This document shows positions 46,556 through 58,618 of a DNA stretch of 64,000 nucleotides, one piece after another. Every line of letters begins with the position of its first letter. Positions within the stretch are counted from its first letter, which is position 1. The DNA is taken from positions 10,073,558 through 10,137,557 of the forward strand of contig ML677351.1 in NCBI GenBank assembly GCA_007922305.1. Direction: 5' to 3'. The DNA comes from Dermatemys mawii. Taxonomy: Eukaryota > Chordata > Testudines > Dermatemydidae. The position numbers and the translations under genes are program-made. The notes under the pieces were generated by a model. That model saw only the letters and a list, made by a program, of their open reading frames with translations, searched no databases and was not told the DNA's origin.

Positions 46556-47263
46556 CTATCACAGCACTTACACCACTCTGCTGCTAACCCAGAAGGTATG
46601 GTCAAGGGTTGTATGGCCAAGGCATCCTTAAAGCCCAGAGCGCCCCTGCTGCCAAAATACGACCCTATTGCTGTTGGAAGCTGAGTGTAAATTATTCTTC
46701 AGGCTCTTCTAAATTATGCCAGGGACAGTCTGGCTTCCAAATTAGGGAGCTGAAACCTTGGTGTTCCTGATCTTTTGTCAACACAACTTGGGTGAATGAG
46801 GCATCTGGCCCAAAATCTGCAGCATGTTTTTGCTTTAAAATGTCAATAAAGAAGGTTGGAAAGCAATAAGACAAAAACATGTTAATTTTCATCTTTAACA
46901 AATCTAGCCTATTTTCTTATAGACCAGATACCATAAGGCTAGCTTTCCAAGCTATTTTTCTGTTCATTAAAAAGCTACAAGAAAAGACAGATCCTGTAAC
47001 ATTTCAATAAGTATTATCCTTCTATTTTGTGAAACAAGAGGAGAATTTTAATTTGTGTTGGGTTTGAGCTACAAAGTATGGCTCTGGGTCTAGAGTTGGA
47101 TTTGAACATCCTCTGAACTTCTGGCAGTTTTTGGACTAGGATTTTGGTTAAGGTCCAAGTGTATTTTTTATGTAGCTACACAGTTAGTCATTCTCAAAAC
47201 TAGTCATGTGATGTACTGTGATGTGTCTAAGAGATCCTGGATTTTTTTTTCATGTTGACTATA
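46556..47263. other. Unannotated non-coding DNA
   Basis: Nothing recognised in this 0.7-kb spacer between the CR1 and the Harbinger element. A T run lies at 47242-47250. Confidence 0.5.
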
Positions 47264-47689
47264 CAGGTATATCTTCACTGCAGTGTAAGCCTGGGCTCAA
47301 CCTAAAACCCTCCCCCTCCTTTCATCTGCATATAAATCTCTCAGAATCAAGCTGAGAGCTAGGGTCCTAGGACCCTTGGGTATTGAGAGTCAAAGTCTAG
47401 CCAGAAACCAGGGTTTGAGCCCTGTTGCTTTGCAGCATAAATAAAGCTCCCCCGCTATCTCCACCCCCCTGACTTGGGTCCCGAGAGTCTACCAAAAGTA
47501 TCCCACAATCCCATGGGCCAACTTCATTTGTCCTCTCTGTCCCAAGAACCTCCAATTGACCACACCAGTGAAAACAGAACCAACCCCCACTTGGTGCAGT
47601 GCAGAAGCTCACTGAGTCAGTGTTTAACCCTTCCATTGTCTTCTGACCACCAGTTTGCAAACTTACCAGAGAACATTTTGTATTTGCAA

Positions 47690-49780
47690 TGGAGATGGAC
47701 CAGAACAAACCAAGTGAATTATTTCATGGTCAGGGGAGACAGTCAGAATCTAGTTAATATTTGGTGCAAGGCCAGCAGAACAGTGGACTTTAGTAAGAGT
47801 ACTGTAATGACCATGCATACCAATGAATAGCAGAGAAGCTGGAAGCTTTGCAAATATACAAGAGTGGTAACCAGTATGGGGAGTGGATTAAGCGGCTCAA
47901 GACTGAGTACAGGAAAACCAGGGATCAGAATTGTACCTTGTCAACAGCATGTCAATTTTATGAGGCGTTTGAATGGGTGCTGGGTACTGTGACTCCCAGA
48001 GAGCCAGGGATGCATGATAACCTGATCAGCTGAGATGGCATCCTGCTGGTTCAAGAATCCATTATGAGGATTGATGGGAACCACCAGCAGGTGCAGAGTG
48101 TGGCTAGAGAAGTGACTCTGTTGCTGAAACTGGTCCCAGGGGAGGTTCTTCAGCAGGACCAGCAGCAGCACATCTTGGGACCATACTCAGAGGAGCTGGT
48201 TGTTGCCCCCACTGAGGAAAAGCCAGCCATGGAGCCTGCAGTGAACACAGATGGGACAAAAACCACACCAGAGCCTGGTAAATTTTTGGTTCCACTGTGA
48301 TATTTAATATGGGAATGGGAGGAATTTCCATTCTATGAACCAGTGCAAAAGTCATTAGAAGCCCAGTTAGCAGCATGTATCTACTAATGGTAGATTGTAT
48401 CCCCATAGCATGGTTCACTGCCCCTTCCCACTCCGATCATGTGGAATTCAAAATAGCAACTGGAAAATGGAAACAATAAAAATGCTTGAAAGTGAATTTT
48501 TACCAGAAAGGTGAATATTTTTGCTAAGGCATTCCTATTTCTTAAAAATATTCACCATACCCTGTCATAACTGTAAGTACACCACCCTGTAACCACTCAG
48601 TGGTGTAACCAGCTGCCTGGAAACAATCAACTGTGTGTGTGCAGTGGGTGTATGTGCGTGGAAATATGCTCCATTCAGAAATTATCTATTTCGGTTAAAG
48701 CTAAACTCCAAATCATTTGTCCCAAATCCAACTAGGGTTTGAAAATGCATCCAGAAATGTGGGGGGTGGGGTGGGGGAAGGGTTGAAGAAGGTTGGTTGT
48801 GGAATTGTATGTTTGCATATAGCTCTAATAGGCTCAGCTATACATAAAATAACACATTATCCGGTTGGTTCCTTCATGAATTCTGATCCAGTCCTAGGAG
48901 CTAACAGATGCAAACCTTTCCTGAAGCAGGAACTGCAGATAGGTAGTCACATTTCAGAAATGGGCATATTTTCCAGGCCCACCTTGGTAGCTAACCAGGC
49001 CACTCCACTCATAGATGTGAGGTTCAGTCACTGACTGAACAGTTTGGCTGCATATGTTGCAGGTTTCCAACCAGCAGCTTGGAATAACATCACCCTTTGC
49101 CAGTTGGGCACCATAAGCACTGTTATGTCCTCTAAAATAGCCTTGCCACAGATGCCACCTCCTCCCCAAAAACCCAAGTGGTTCTGCAATTTTTAGAAAA
49201 CAACAGCTAGCTTTGGATTTTTAGTTGACCACTGTCTCTGCATTTCTTTCCCTGTGATTAATCAGGTTGCGTTCAGGGAGCTTCTGTAGTCTGAAGCATC
49301 CCTCTCACAATATATTCAAGTTCATTTTGGAGAAGTAATATTTTATGTCCTTGAAATTGCATGAGGACTTTTTCCTGTTCTCCTGCACTGAGTTTATTTG
49401 AAACAATAGCCCTCTGGGTCTTGTCCTATTCGAGGCCCCTCAACTATACTGGCTGCAATACCTCCACAGCTTGCCCACACTGCAATACAAGCCTGATTCA
49501 ATGCACCATTACAGATTGTTCCAAAAGGGAGCATTTCCATGATGAACTTATGGCTGAAGTTCTGGCCAAGGCCAACAAGCAGGTCCAGTACTGAAGACAG
49601 AGTAACGTACCGCTAAAGGAAAGGTGCAGTGAGAGGCAAGACGAAAGGCTGAGGCTGGCTGCACAGCTTGAGGACTGTGTTTCAGCATGATAGCAGGCAC
49701 TTGGTTCACACTTCCTTGAACAGGAACAGCAGCTAAGGGAGGATGACAGAGCTCGGAGAAAAAACGGTTTGGGCATTTGA
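47690..49780 (+). pseudogene. Harbinger Myb/SANT-like protein relic
   Basis: PIF/Harbinger elements carry a second protein with a Myb/SANT-like DNA-binding domain that helps transposase reach the element ends. The frame 47848-48033 includes EWIKRLKTEYRKTRDQN followed by CQFYEAFEWVLG, which matches the third helix region and the 'FYEELDAILG' tail of these proteins. Around 49540-49780 a broken stretch rich in Arg, Glu and Gln codons ('HDELMAEVL' and later 'EDDRA'-like) resembles the charged, coiled C-terminal tail. The two parts lie 1.5 kb apart, perhaps with an intron or inserted sequence between. Stops and shifts throughout make it a pseudogene. The assignment of the first domain is firmer than that of the tail. 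Confidence 0.6.
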
Positions 49781-50161
49781 TATAAATTATAGCCAAAAAA
49801 GTACTGTCTCCTGTTCCATCACTTACACCATTGCATGAGTTCTCTGTGTGGTACTCTGTAATGCAGTCCAGAAACAGCTTGTAAGACTCCACGCAACTGA
49901 GACCCATTCACAATGGGAAAGGGCTGTAGGTGTGGAGGAAACAGGGCGACTTTGCCCTATGCAGCCTTCCCCACCAATGTAGGTGTCTCTATCCCTTCCT
50001 CCCTGGGGTGTTAAGTGTGTGGGAAATGGGGAAAAAAGGGAAAGGAGAACAGGGGATCGGGGACATGCAGTGGTAGGCGGTTTCTGTCTGGTACTGGTTT
50101 CACTGTTTGCACTTTCAGGCTTTTTTAAGGTTCTGTTACATCAAATCATTAGTAGTAATAG

Positions 50162-51034
50162 TGCCTGGCCTGTCTTGCAATGGATTGCACTCACCTCTCG
50201 TGAGCACCCCTGGGCCAAGTGAGTGTGCCTGAACTCTGTGTTTGTGGTGGGTCTTCAGAGACTCAGCCCTCCAGCCAAGTCTCACACAGTCTGTGAAATG
50301 AAAGCCTAGCAAACCCCTTTCAGGGTATAAGACCAACAGTGGCCGTTCTAAGTGCCCTCTGTAATGTCTCTCTCAAGTTGTACCTGCTTCAGTATAGGGT
50401 GGTGCCCCAGGGCTCCCTCCCTCAAGGCAATGTTTTCATTCTCTCAGGGCCTTTCTGGCCACAGCTCTCCAGCTGGGCCTCTACAGTTCAGTTCTTCTCC
50501 TGGTGTGTCTCAAAGTCCAAGATACTTCCCCCTGTGGCAAATGGGGGGTGGGGAGGACTCACATCCCAGCCCAGGGACCTGGTAGATAGCAGCCATCCTC
50601 TGTCTCCCTTTATCTAAACTGCACCACTGCTTTAATTCCCTGGACCACTTCCCCAAAGCCCCTCACTGCCTTCACCCTTACCTCAGGGCCTTGTCCCTGA
50701 GGAAGTCCAAGTAACCAGCCCAGAATTACTTCTCATTCTCCCCTGCTTCTGGCAGCACTACCATGTCCAAGGTCCTGTAGCTCTCTCACCCAGACATTCA
50801 CACTGCTCTAGCTCCAGTAAGGAACAGTACTTATTCTGACTCTGCAGCTCTTCTTATACTGGCCTGCTAGGACCTGATTGGCTGTGTCTCTGCAGACCCT
50901 TCCTGATGTGGCAGTGTGGGGCACAGCCATCCAGGCACCTTGGAGGGCTCTCTCCACCTCTTTCTTGGTGCAGGGTGTTTCAGGGCCATGAGGCCTCTAA
51001 CAGGGGGCCTCCAGCCCTCATCCACTGCATCACA
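50162..51034 (-). mobile_element. Solo LTR within the Harbinger element, minus strand
   Basis: A GC-richer block of about 870 bp separates the two Harbinger halves. On the minus strand it begins TGTGATGCAGTGG (edge 51034), has a CCAAT box (complement at 50877-50881) and a TATAAG box (complement at 50853-50858) 20 bp apart, as in a retroviral-type promoter, and ends ..GGCA near 50162. A 4-bp repeat agtg lies at both edges (50160-50163 and 51035-51038), which would place the left edge two bases further in, so the exact limits are uncertain. Plus-strand frames 50339-50617 and 50352-50585 are chance. Confidence 0.6.
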
Positions 51035-51373
51035 AGTGTTCTTCTAATACAATTTTTATAAATAAAGCTTTTTTATTTTATCACATCATTACATCATACA
51101 ATGTGTATTTCAAATAATAAAGGTAAACACATGTTCAGGGACAATTCAGAGTAAGAAAACAAACACTATTCCTCAATGCAGTTGTCTATCTCAATCCATA
51201 CTTCAGTCACTTTCTTACGTCGATCCGTACTGTGAGTCAATCCTCCCCTCAACTGCGAAGTGGTTGTGTCATTCGTAAGTATATTGCATGGCAATCAAGC
51301 CAGCCCCCCAAGCAATGAATCCTCCATATCCCAGATCAATGAGCTCTGACATTCTTCCCTTCAATGAGCATAT

Positions 51374-52140
51374 TTATAAAGGTATTCCATGGAGCCGTGC
51401 AAGCCCATAATGTGAGAACACAAAGCATCCCTGACTTCTGTTGCCCGATGCGTCCAACTCCAGTTGTGGTAGATGCTTTTTATGGCTGAGGGGATTATTT
51501 CTCTCATAGGTCCATTCAGGGGGAAATGGCTCACCTCTAGCTTCACAAGAAACACTGCTAGCCACAGTCATGTGGACACATTGATGACACTGGCATCCAA
51601 AAGGTTCTGTAGGCTTCTCCAATGAGATTTCAATCTGCCTGGAGCACATTCAACAATCATTCTATACCTGCTGAGAGTGTAATTAAACTGTCATTTGCCA
51701 TGGCCTCTTAAATTAGAGTGTGGTTTCACTAAAAGGGGTTGTCCATGAAAGAAGACTGCTGATTGGTAAAAAAATCTGGCATTGTTAACTCTGGCATTGC
51801 AACCTATACTGACATTCAGAAATGTTCGCAAGAGCCAGCATAACTGTTTATGTACTCATGTGCTCCTTGAGAAGGGCAAACTATGTGCATATGAGTTCCA
51901 TCAGTGGCCCTAATGCAGTTTGAAAACCCCATTCTCTCAAAGCCAGCAATTACCTGAGGAATATCTTTCATTCCAACTACCTTCGGATAAATGACACACC
52001 TGATTGCCGCAAAAAAGTCCACCACATTTTTACCACAGTCTTTACCCACAGTTGATTTTCCAACTCCAAACTAGTTGGCAATGGACCTGTCAGTTTCCAG
52101 ATGTCTATAGTAACCCCCTTCTAAACCCTACAATAGTGCC
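51374..52140 (-). pseudogene. PIF/Harbinger transposase (DDE) relic
   Basis: The transposase of this superfamily cuts and joins the element with an Asp-Asp-Glu active site (DDE_4-type, related to HARBI1). On the minus strand, near 52060-52100, a segment encodes the HTH-like 'SIAN-FGVGKSTVGK' region. The frame 51816-52049 continues with GFERMGFSNCIRATDGTHMH, in which the Asp of DGTH is the first catalytic residue, then HEYINSY. Further on (about 51640-51730, other frames) come pieces like LVKPH and 'SRYRMIVECA', whose Glu would be the last catalytic residue. A frame shift after about 51816 and in-frame stops break it. The frames 51374-51649 and 51361-51555 are its C-terminal pieces. Confidence 0.85.
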
Positions 52141-52504
52141 CTCATGTGAATGTCTTTGGAGGGTGGGGGCAAGCTGCTGACAAAGCTCCAGAAATGTAGC
52201 TTTCTTCATGTGAAAGTTCTGGGCCCACTTCTGGCCATCCCAAGTGTCCACAATGATGTGATCCCACCAGTCTGTGCTTGTAGCCCTGTGCCAGACACAT
52301 CAGTCTATGTAAAAGGCATCAGCATCTATACCAAGTGTCATAAGCAGCATCAGCCAGTTTGAGTCTTCCAGGATTGGGTAATACTCCTCCTTCTTTTGCT
52401 CCATCATAAGCTCTATCAGGTGGCTTTCATGGTCAGAAAATGCCACCAAAATATTCACCGGCATCTCATGGAAGGTCTATCTGTTTCCTGTCCTAGAAGT
52501 GAAA

Positions 52505-52648
52505 GTGTATTTTCACTCCATGCGTCTGAAGAAGTGGAGTTTTTTTATCCATGAAAGCATATGCCCTAATAAATCTGTTAGTTTTTAAGGTGCTATCAGA
52601 CTCCTAATTGTTTTTGTGGATACAGACTAACATGGCTACCCCTCTGAT
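52505..52648 (+). mobile_element. Penelope-type hammerhead repeat (forward, short copy)
   Basis: It contains CTGAAGA at 52526-52532, stem II arms (gtgga/tccat), GAAA at 52553-52556, 'gcatatgccctaataaatc' and the 3' end 'acatggctacccctctgata'. It lacks the inverted 5' part of the other copies. Its insertion splits or ends the transposase region of the Harbinger element. No target duplication is seen. Confidence 0.75.
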
Positions 52649-53034
52649 ACTTTGCAAGCTATTAAAAAGGTGCCTCCTCCATGTTGCTAGTTCTGGTAGC
52701 TGGGAGTGCAAAGATGAAAATGAGTGGTCAGCAGGAAGTGTTGGTGGGATTTTCAAATTTTAATGTGAAGGGTGGTCAGTCAAGATTTTCCATAGTGCAC
52801 CATGATCAAGGGCTAGAGAAGCCACAGTTCCTGACAGTGCTAAGGAGTCTGTAATATGACTGATTTGACTTGGATCTCTGTGCTGCATCTGGAGGCCAGA
52901 GTTCCAGGTTAGAAAACTCTTAATATAAGGTCATAAATCAGTGTAGATGTTCAAGTCCTGGGTTCCTTAACCCAGAGTCAGCTGACTTGAGTCCCTCTAA
53001 TCCTGGGCTCATATTGCATTGTAGACATACCCTG

Positions 53035-55194
53035 AGAAGTTGAAATAAACAAATAACTTACATCCAGGGATCCCCTCACAAACAAGACTTTTCCTGCCTG
53101 AGGTTTCCCTTCCCTTCCACAAGTTCATAAAAAGACATACGTGCTCCCCAGTTGAGTCTTTTTCAGTTCAAAATGCCAGGCTTATCCAAACTCAAGTAAA
53201 CAATGGGGCCTTTTCTTTGTCATTCAGGAGAAACAACTCGGCTGTCCCATGTCTCTCCACTATGACAGAAGACAGGGTTTAGAAAGTTATTGAAAAATTT
53301 GTGAATGCTTTGCACGTTAGCATTCCATAGGTGTATAAATATGCAGAATGGAATGCCCTATAGGAAGACCTAACAATACTATGCAGTAACCAGTCCCAGA
53401 GTTTAAGGTATCATGTCGGTTAAAGCTCCAAGGGTTCTTTGTGTTGCAGAGCAGCTGGTTAAATGACCTGGCTTACATTTCCAGGTGATGTAGTCTCAAC
53501 AGGGAGACGGGCGTTCCAGCTTAGTGCTCCATGCACTTAGAACTCCAGTGTCAGACCCTAGCGAGAATCGGGTTTTACTCCCCCAAGAAAAACTGCCATC
53601 CTGAGAATGCTTCTGGAACCATGCGCCCTGCCCCAGAGCTATGACTCTTGAGTAAAAACATGGAACAGAATAGTACTAGCCCTTAAAGCTTACCTAATCA
53701 GGCTTAAAAGGAAAAGCACATCCAGTCTACTACAACACAACACATTCTGTTATTTTGAGATAACTGGGAAGTTATTCATGCCACAGTTCCATATGGCCTT
53801 TTTTTCCCCATAGTTGAATTTTTCTTATATTCAGTAAATGAATGTCTGCCTCACCTATGTTCTGTTCAGTTAACTCTAGAATTTATTTTTCCAGTCTCCA
53901 CATCCCCTTCCATATTTGAAGTAACTGTATAGAGAACGGCAGAAACAACAAATGAAAGATCTGTATCAAGATTACATAACATCTGCACAACTTTTTTTTT
54001 ATTCATCAGAGGCTTTCAAAAAGATTACACACTGGCCACACTGAAGTATGTTACCATCATCTCAAGGGAACATGTCTCCATATGTCTTTTGTCCTTTAGG
54101 CTCTCATGTAGACTTTTATTACTTTCACAACTATGATTCAGGTCATTTCTCAAATAGGAATATATCTAGGCTGTTGAATGTGCTGTCAATGTAAATAAGA
54201 GGTAGGAAGAATCCTAGTCTTAGGAGTTATGGAGCTATCATATTGACCTCACATTGTAGAGCAGAGTTGTGCAGAGAGAATATGTCACTGCTTCACCAGA
54301 AATTGCCTTGGCAGTGTGTTAAATAGAATAAATAGAAAATATTTCCCTATAAACCCATTGCATTCAGCAAACCTTAAAATAACATAGGTTTGCTATGGGG
54401 TATGTTTATAATCCTCATATAAGATCAAAGTTGGCTTCACAACGGTTTTTGATCAGGAGATGGGGCGTTCTACTCTATATGTGCATTACAAATAATTATA
54501 AATCCTCCTGAGTTAGTCTCCTGTTAGTTTAATTATGTAAAGGATTATTGCTATAAATTAGAATTACCGTTCTTCTTTCTTGAGGGGAGTAAAATTAAAG
54601 AAATAAGACCTCTAAGTCTCTACTTACAATATTTTCTTTTCTTCTACAATTCTTGAATAAGTGCTACATCCACCTTAAGCTATTTAACTTACTGATAATT
54701 TTATCTTTTTTACTGGAAAGCACTGTATTTAGTCATGTAACATGACATGCCACAATATTATAATGATTATCCAGTTGCTTTATCTATGGTCATAATACCA
54801 TCTGGTATAAAGTTATCCTTCTCATTGCATGCGTACCATCTGGAACACCATCAATCTACTTTCTAATTATTGTACAGATGAGATTTTTGTTTCTACACAA
54901 ACACCATATTGGCAGTATCCTTCACTGATTGCTTAATTTTTTAAAAAATACAGTGTAAAATAATGTAAAACAGAAACTGGTCACCTATAATTAGATTTAG
55001 TTGCCACATTTTCCCATGTATTTTTTCTAAGAGATTAGACAGAAGAATTCTAATATAAAACATTTACAATTATTTTGCCAAACACTTGAATGGGATCACT
55101 ATTGTCTTTTAAATGGAATGACAGTTTTAGGTTAAGGTGTTTATTTGTTCCATTGTACACAATTTACTTCTCTAGAGCTTCTGCATAAATATAC
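53035..55194. other. Unannotated non-coding DNA
   Basis: No gene or recognised repeat in 2.2 kb. Positions 53455-53590 are a little GC-richer ('gggagacgggcgttccagc') and may be a repeat scrap I cannot name. Confidence 0.5.
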
Positions 55195-55290
55195 TGGGCC
55201 AAATTCTGTCTAATTTCTCAGAGTAAATCTACAATAACACCATTCACTTCTATTAAATTACCTTGGTTTTACACCACTGTAGCTTTAGAA
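55195..55290 (-). repeat. Ancient 'tttacacca/tttggccc' repeat scrap
   Basis: The words 'tgggccaaattctgtc', 'acaccattcacttctatt' and 'ggttttacaccactgtag' match the common old sauropsid repeat also seen at 9958-10055 and 63915-64000. Non-coding. Confidence 0.45.
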
Positions 55291-57663
55291 AACAATTTGG
55301 AGCACTCATTTGTGGCTGTTGTGAGGATTCATCCTTACAGTTAGGGACCAAATTCTGGAATTCTTCACATTTGGGCAAAAAATGTGTGCATATTAGGACT
55401 CCAATATTGAAAAGCCTTGTACATGGATAATTTTGCATACCTGAATAGTCCTATTTAGTTCAATAGGATTGCTCAGACATGCAAAGTTATTCACATACAA
55501 GTTTTGTTCACATCTATGTGTGGCATTCTATGCAAAATATGTAAATGTATAATTTGCATATCTGCAGAGAAGTTGCATATCTCTCTAAATTTCAAATTTG
55601 TGAGCAGCTTGGGTGCTGATGAAAGGTCTTGGCTTGACCATGCTCCCTGTCTACAGGGCAAGCTTCCCACACACACTGATCTGCCAGCCTGACTCAGTCT
55701 TGACATAAGGGTGGGAGACTTCCTCCAAGGGAAAGATAAACACTTCATTCTCCATGACACATTAAGCTCTTGGCTTCTCTGCTAATTCTGCCAATTAGTG
55801 TAAACCATGGTGGTAATTTGAAGTGGGAGCTGGAATTAAGAACAACAACAACAAAAAAAGTTATGTAGGGACCACCAATCAGTGATTAGCTGGGATCAAG
55901 TTTTGCTCCCTCCTGAGCTGTGTTAGAGCTGAACTGGTGACCTATAGATGAAAGAGTTAATAGTGCATTCTGGGCATAAGGAATTTGGATTTTATTCCTG
56001 GCTCTGGGAGCATAATATAGCCTCTGTATCAAGCAGTGGATACATAAGGGACACATTCACTTGGAAAGATAGTGACAAAACAAATAAAGCTTTTTTTGTG
56101 TTACGTTAGAAGCCTTTGTTTTAATCAGTTCGATAGATGCCTCCCCATTTGGCAAGGATCTGAGCCACATGTTTAAAAAGCATCGTAACACGCACAGAAC
56201 TACATAGTATAAGATCCAGGAGTAGAACGCATGCTTTTGTAGCTCCAAGACCAATTCACCTTTCCCTAAGTATGATGCATTTTGTGGGGGAAGGGCTTCT
56301 CTCAAGGCATGACATTTTACCAGGGATTGGAGCAGAAATGGTAGACCAAATGCACAAGTGTCACATGAGACGCCTGATATTTGGGGAGTCTGTCTTAGGA
56401 CGTGTGGTGGTCTTCAGAGCAGCCACTTCATAAGAGTGTCAAAAATGAGAAAGAATGTTTGAGTTCTCTGCTGCCCCCTCTGGCGATGAACTTTAAGGCA
56501 TATTCAGATATATAGCAATGATACAGAATTTAGTCCTAATTGCTACACAAGGGTTGATACTTGAGACTATCTACCATCTATAGCAGGTTCTTTTCTCCTT
56601 CAAAAACATTATTCTAGTTGTTAGTTCACAGCAACATTATTAAAGAACTTCCCCACTCCCCTTAGAAACTTTAGTGTTTTAATATACCCGTGAGATTCAG
56701 TGTGCCTAAGGCATCCCACACTAGAAATGCCAAGGTCAAGGCAGGCTGCAAAAGGGAGAACAGATACTCCCAAGACTGAAGTTAAACTTCCCAAATAGTC
56801 ACAAACTCTGCTTCTGATCCCCTACACTGGTTATCAAGAAGCAAGAAAGAAATTGCAGAGCCCCCTTTATTGCATTCCAGTTCTCTGGCTCCCAATAAGC
56901 ATGTAGATCTAGTTTCATGAGAAGTTATTTAAAAAACTATGCTCACATATACAAAATATTCTTCTGACCCCAAAGTATCAGCCACATTACCAGCTCAATC
57001 TAGGTTTGGATCTTATCCAAAATACCATGTTGCCAGCCAATCTTTTAGTGTCTAACTAAACTAAAGGTTTATTATAAAGAAAAAGAAGAGGTATGTTAAA
57101 TGATAAAGCAGTCACATACATACAAAGATTCAAAGTCCACGTATCAAATTCTTAGTGGTATTGGTGAGTTTGCTGGCTTGTAAGTCCCTCTGGAACACAT
57201 CCACATCTTGGGTGGGTCATTCACTCCTTTGTTCAGAGCCTTATTTGTAGAAAGGTTACTCCAGAGGTAAGAAGCAGGAATGAAGACAAAATGGAGAAGA
57301 TGCAGCTTCCTTTTTTAGTCTTTTGCCACGCAGCTTGCATTTCCTTTGTTTCAAACACAAGCGACCCAATACATGGCCTGGAAGCCTTAGAGTTCTGCCC
57401 ATAAGCATGTCCCTGCATGCCTTGCTGAGTCATAAGGTGTAGCCCCACACCCTTTCAATGAGTTCATTGTATAGTTGATGTGCCTTGATGAGCCATCAAA
57501 CAGCCTGGGCAGTGCTGATGCCAATCTGTCTGGGGCATAACCCAGATGCACAGCACAAGTTTGGAAACAGAGACATACCATACATATCTATAACTTACAA
57601 TACAAAGGTGATACATACATGTAAACAAGATTACCATATTTAGTGAATTATAACTTTTCCAGT
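55291..57663. other. Unannotated DNA, possible LTR-type remnant at 56990-57590
   Basis: No gene. Positions 56990-57590 have a 'aaaggtttattataaagaaa' phrase and a moderately GC-richer body that recalls retroelement-derived repeats, but no ends or signals could be fixed. Frames at 57233-57448 and 57387-57581 have no domain. Confidence 0.4.
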
Positions 57664-58143
57664 TTATTTGGGCATAAGCTTTTGTGGGCTAAAACCCACT
57701 TCATTAGATACATGGAGTGGAAAATACAGTAGGAAGATACATATACCAGTACATGAAAAGATGGGAGTTTCCTTATATAGTGGGAGTGGATGGGTCACTA
57801 CAAGACCTAAAAACTAATTTTCCCATTCTAGTATCCCCCTACAGTTACTCACACCTTCTTAACTCTTTGAAATGAGCCACCCTGATTACCACTACAAAAG
57901 TGATTTTTCGTCCTGCTGATAATAGCCCACATTAATTAAATTGTCTAGACCCCCCACTTGCTAAGGCAATTCCCATATTTTCATGTACTGTTATATATAT
58001 CTTCCTACTGTATTTTCCACTCCATGTATCTGATGGTTTTAGCCCACGAAAGCTTAAATCCAAATAAATTTGTTAGTCTCTAAAGTGCCACAAGTACTCC
58101 TCATTTTTTTTGCTGATACAGACTAATAGGGCTACCATTCTGA
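57664..58143 (+). mobile_element. Penelope-type hammerhead element with internal region, inverted 5' piece and 12-bp TSD
   Basis: The insertion is flanked by exact copies of aacttttccagt (57652-57663 and 58144-58155). The first about 95 bp ('ttatttgggcataagctt', 'aaacccacttcattagat') are the reverse complement of the forward hammerhead segment at about 58020-58090. Between them lies a 300-bp internal region shared with 22985-23400 ('gatgggtcactacaag'). The forward copy keeps 'ctgatg', 'gcccacgaaagctt' and the 3' end 'agggctaccattctgaa' but has lost the left arm of stem II. The inverted copy keeps stem II but has CTAATGA and CAAA changes. Both motifs are therefore dead. Confidence 0.85.
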
Positions 58144-58182
58144 AACTTTTCCAGTCATACCTTAAATGATATATAATATTAT

Positions 58183-58618
58183 AGTATTATTCTTCAAGAA
58201 CAAAGATTATTCCCAGGCAAGATGAAACATGTAGACTGAGATGTTAAATATAATGAAAAGTAATTATAAATGGCGTGTGAAGCTGTATGGAATATGGGAG
58301 ACACATTATGGTATTGTTGATACCAATATGATATAAGTATAATGAACCTTACTCTATGTCTATCTATCTCTCTCTATATAATATAATATAATATAACTAT
58401 CATGAACCTTACTCTCTCTGTCTATATATATATATATAGACAGAGAGAGTAAGGTTCATTATACTTATATTATATTGGTATCAACAATATCATTATGTGT
58501 GTCCCATGTTCCATACAGCTTCACACGCCATTTATAATTACTTTTCATTATATTTAACATCTCAGTCTACATGTTTCATCTTGCCTGGGAATAATCTTTG
58601 TTCTTGAAGAATAATACT
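58183..58618. repeat. Long inverted repeat (172-bp arms) around a perfect palindrome
   Basis: The left arm 58183-58354 is the reverse complement of the right arm 58447-58618 with only a few mismatches (for example at 58307-58320). Between the arms lies about 92 bp rich in TA and CT, including a perfect 56-bp palindrome at 58403-58458 whose centre is an (AT)n run. The phrase 'gaaccttactct' occurs near 58344 and again at 58404. The structure would form a hairpin about 170 bp long in RNA or single-stranded DNA. It starts 27 bp after the duplication of the preceding Penelope-type element. No known element family is recognised in the arms. Confidence 0.9.

Larger units (their letters stand above)
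47264..53034. mobile_element. PIF/Harbinger DNA transposon, about 5.8 kb, with nested insertions
   Basis: The left end 'caggtatatcttcactgcag' and the right end, complemented, 'cagggtatgtctacaatgca' are matching terminal inverted repeats. Both continue into 'gcctgggctcaac' and 'gagcccaggatt' words. Inside are the two genes expected of PIF/Harbinger: a Myb/SANT-type DNA-binding protein relic (plus strand, 47690-49780) and a DDE transposase relic (minus strand, 51374-52140), in convergent orientation. An LTR (50162-51034) and a Penelope-type element (52505-52648) have landed in it. The 3-bp flanks (ata and aga) are not a perfect match to the usual TWA duplication. All reading frames are broken, so it is inactive. 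Confidence 0.8.

Noticed and set aside
49361..49907. Frames of 77-119 codons on both strands, Cys/Ser-rich
   Set aside because: They lie in the Harbinger Myb/SANT tail region and its antisense, so no separate gene is supported.
58370..58460. Simple (TA)n microsatellite only
   Set aside because: The TA run is the centre of a perfect 56-bp palindrome and of a much longer inverted repeat, so a microsatellite label alone misses the structure.
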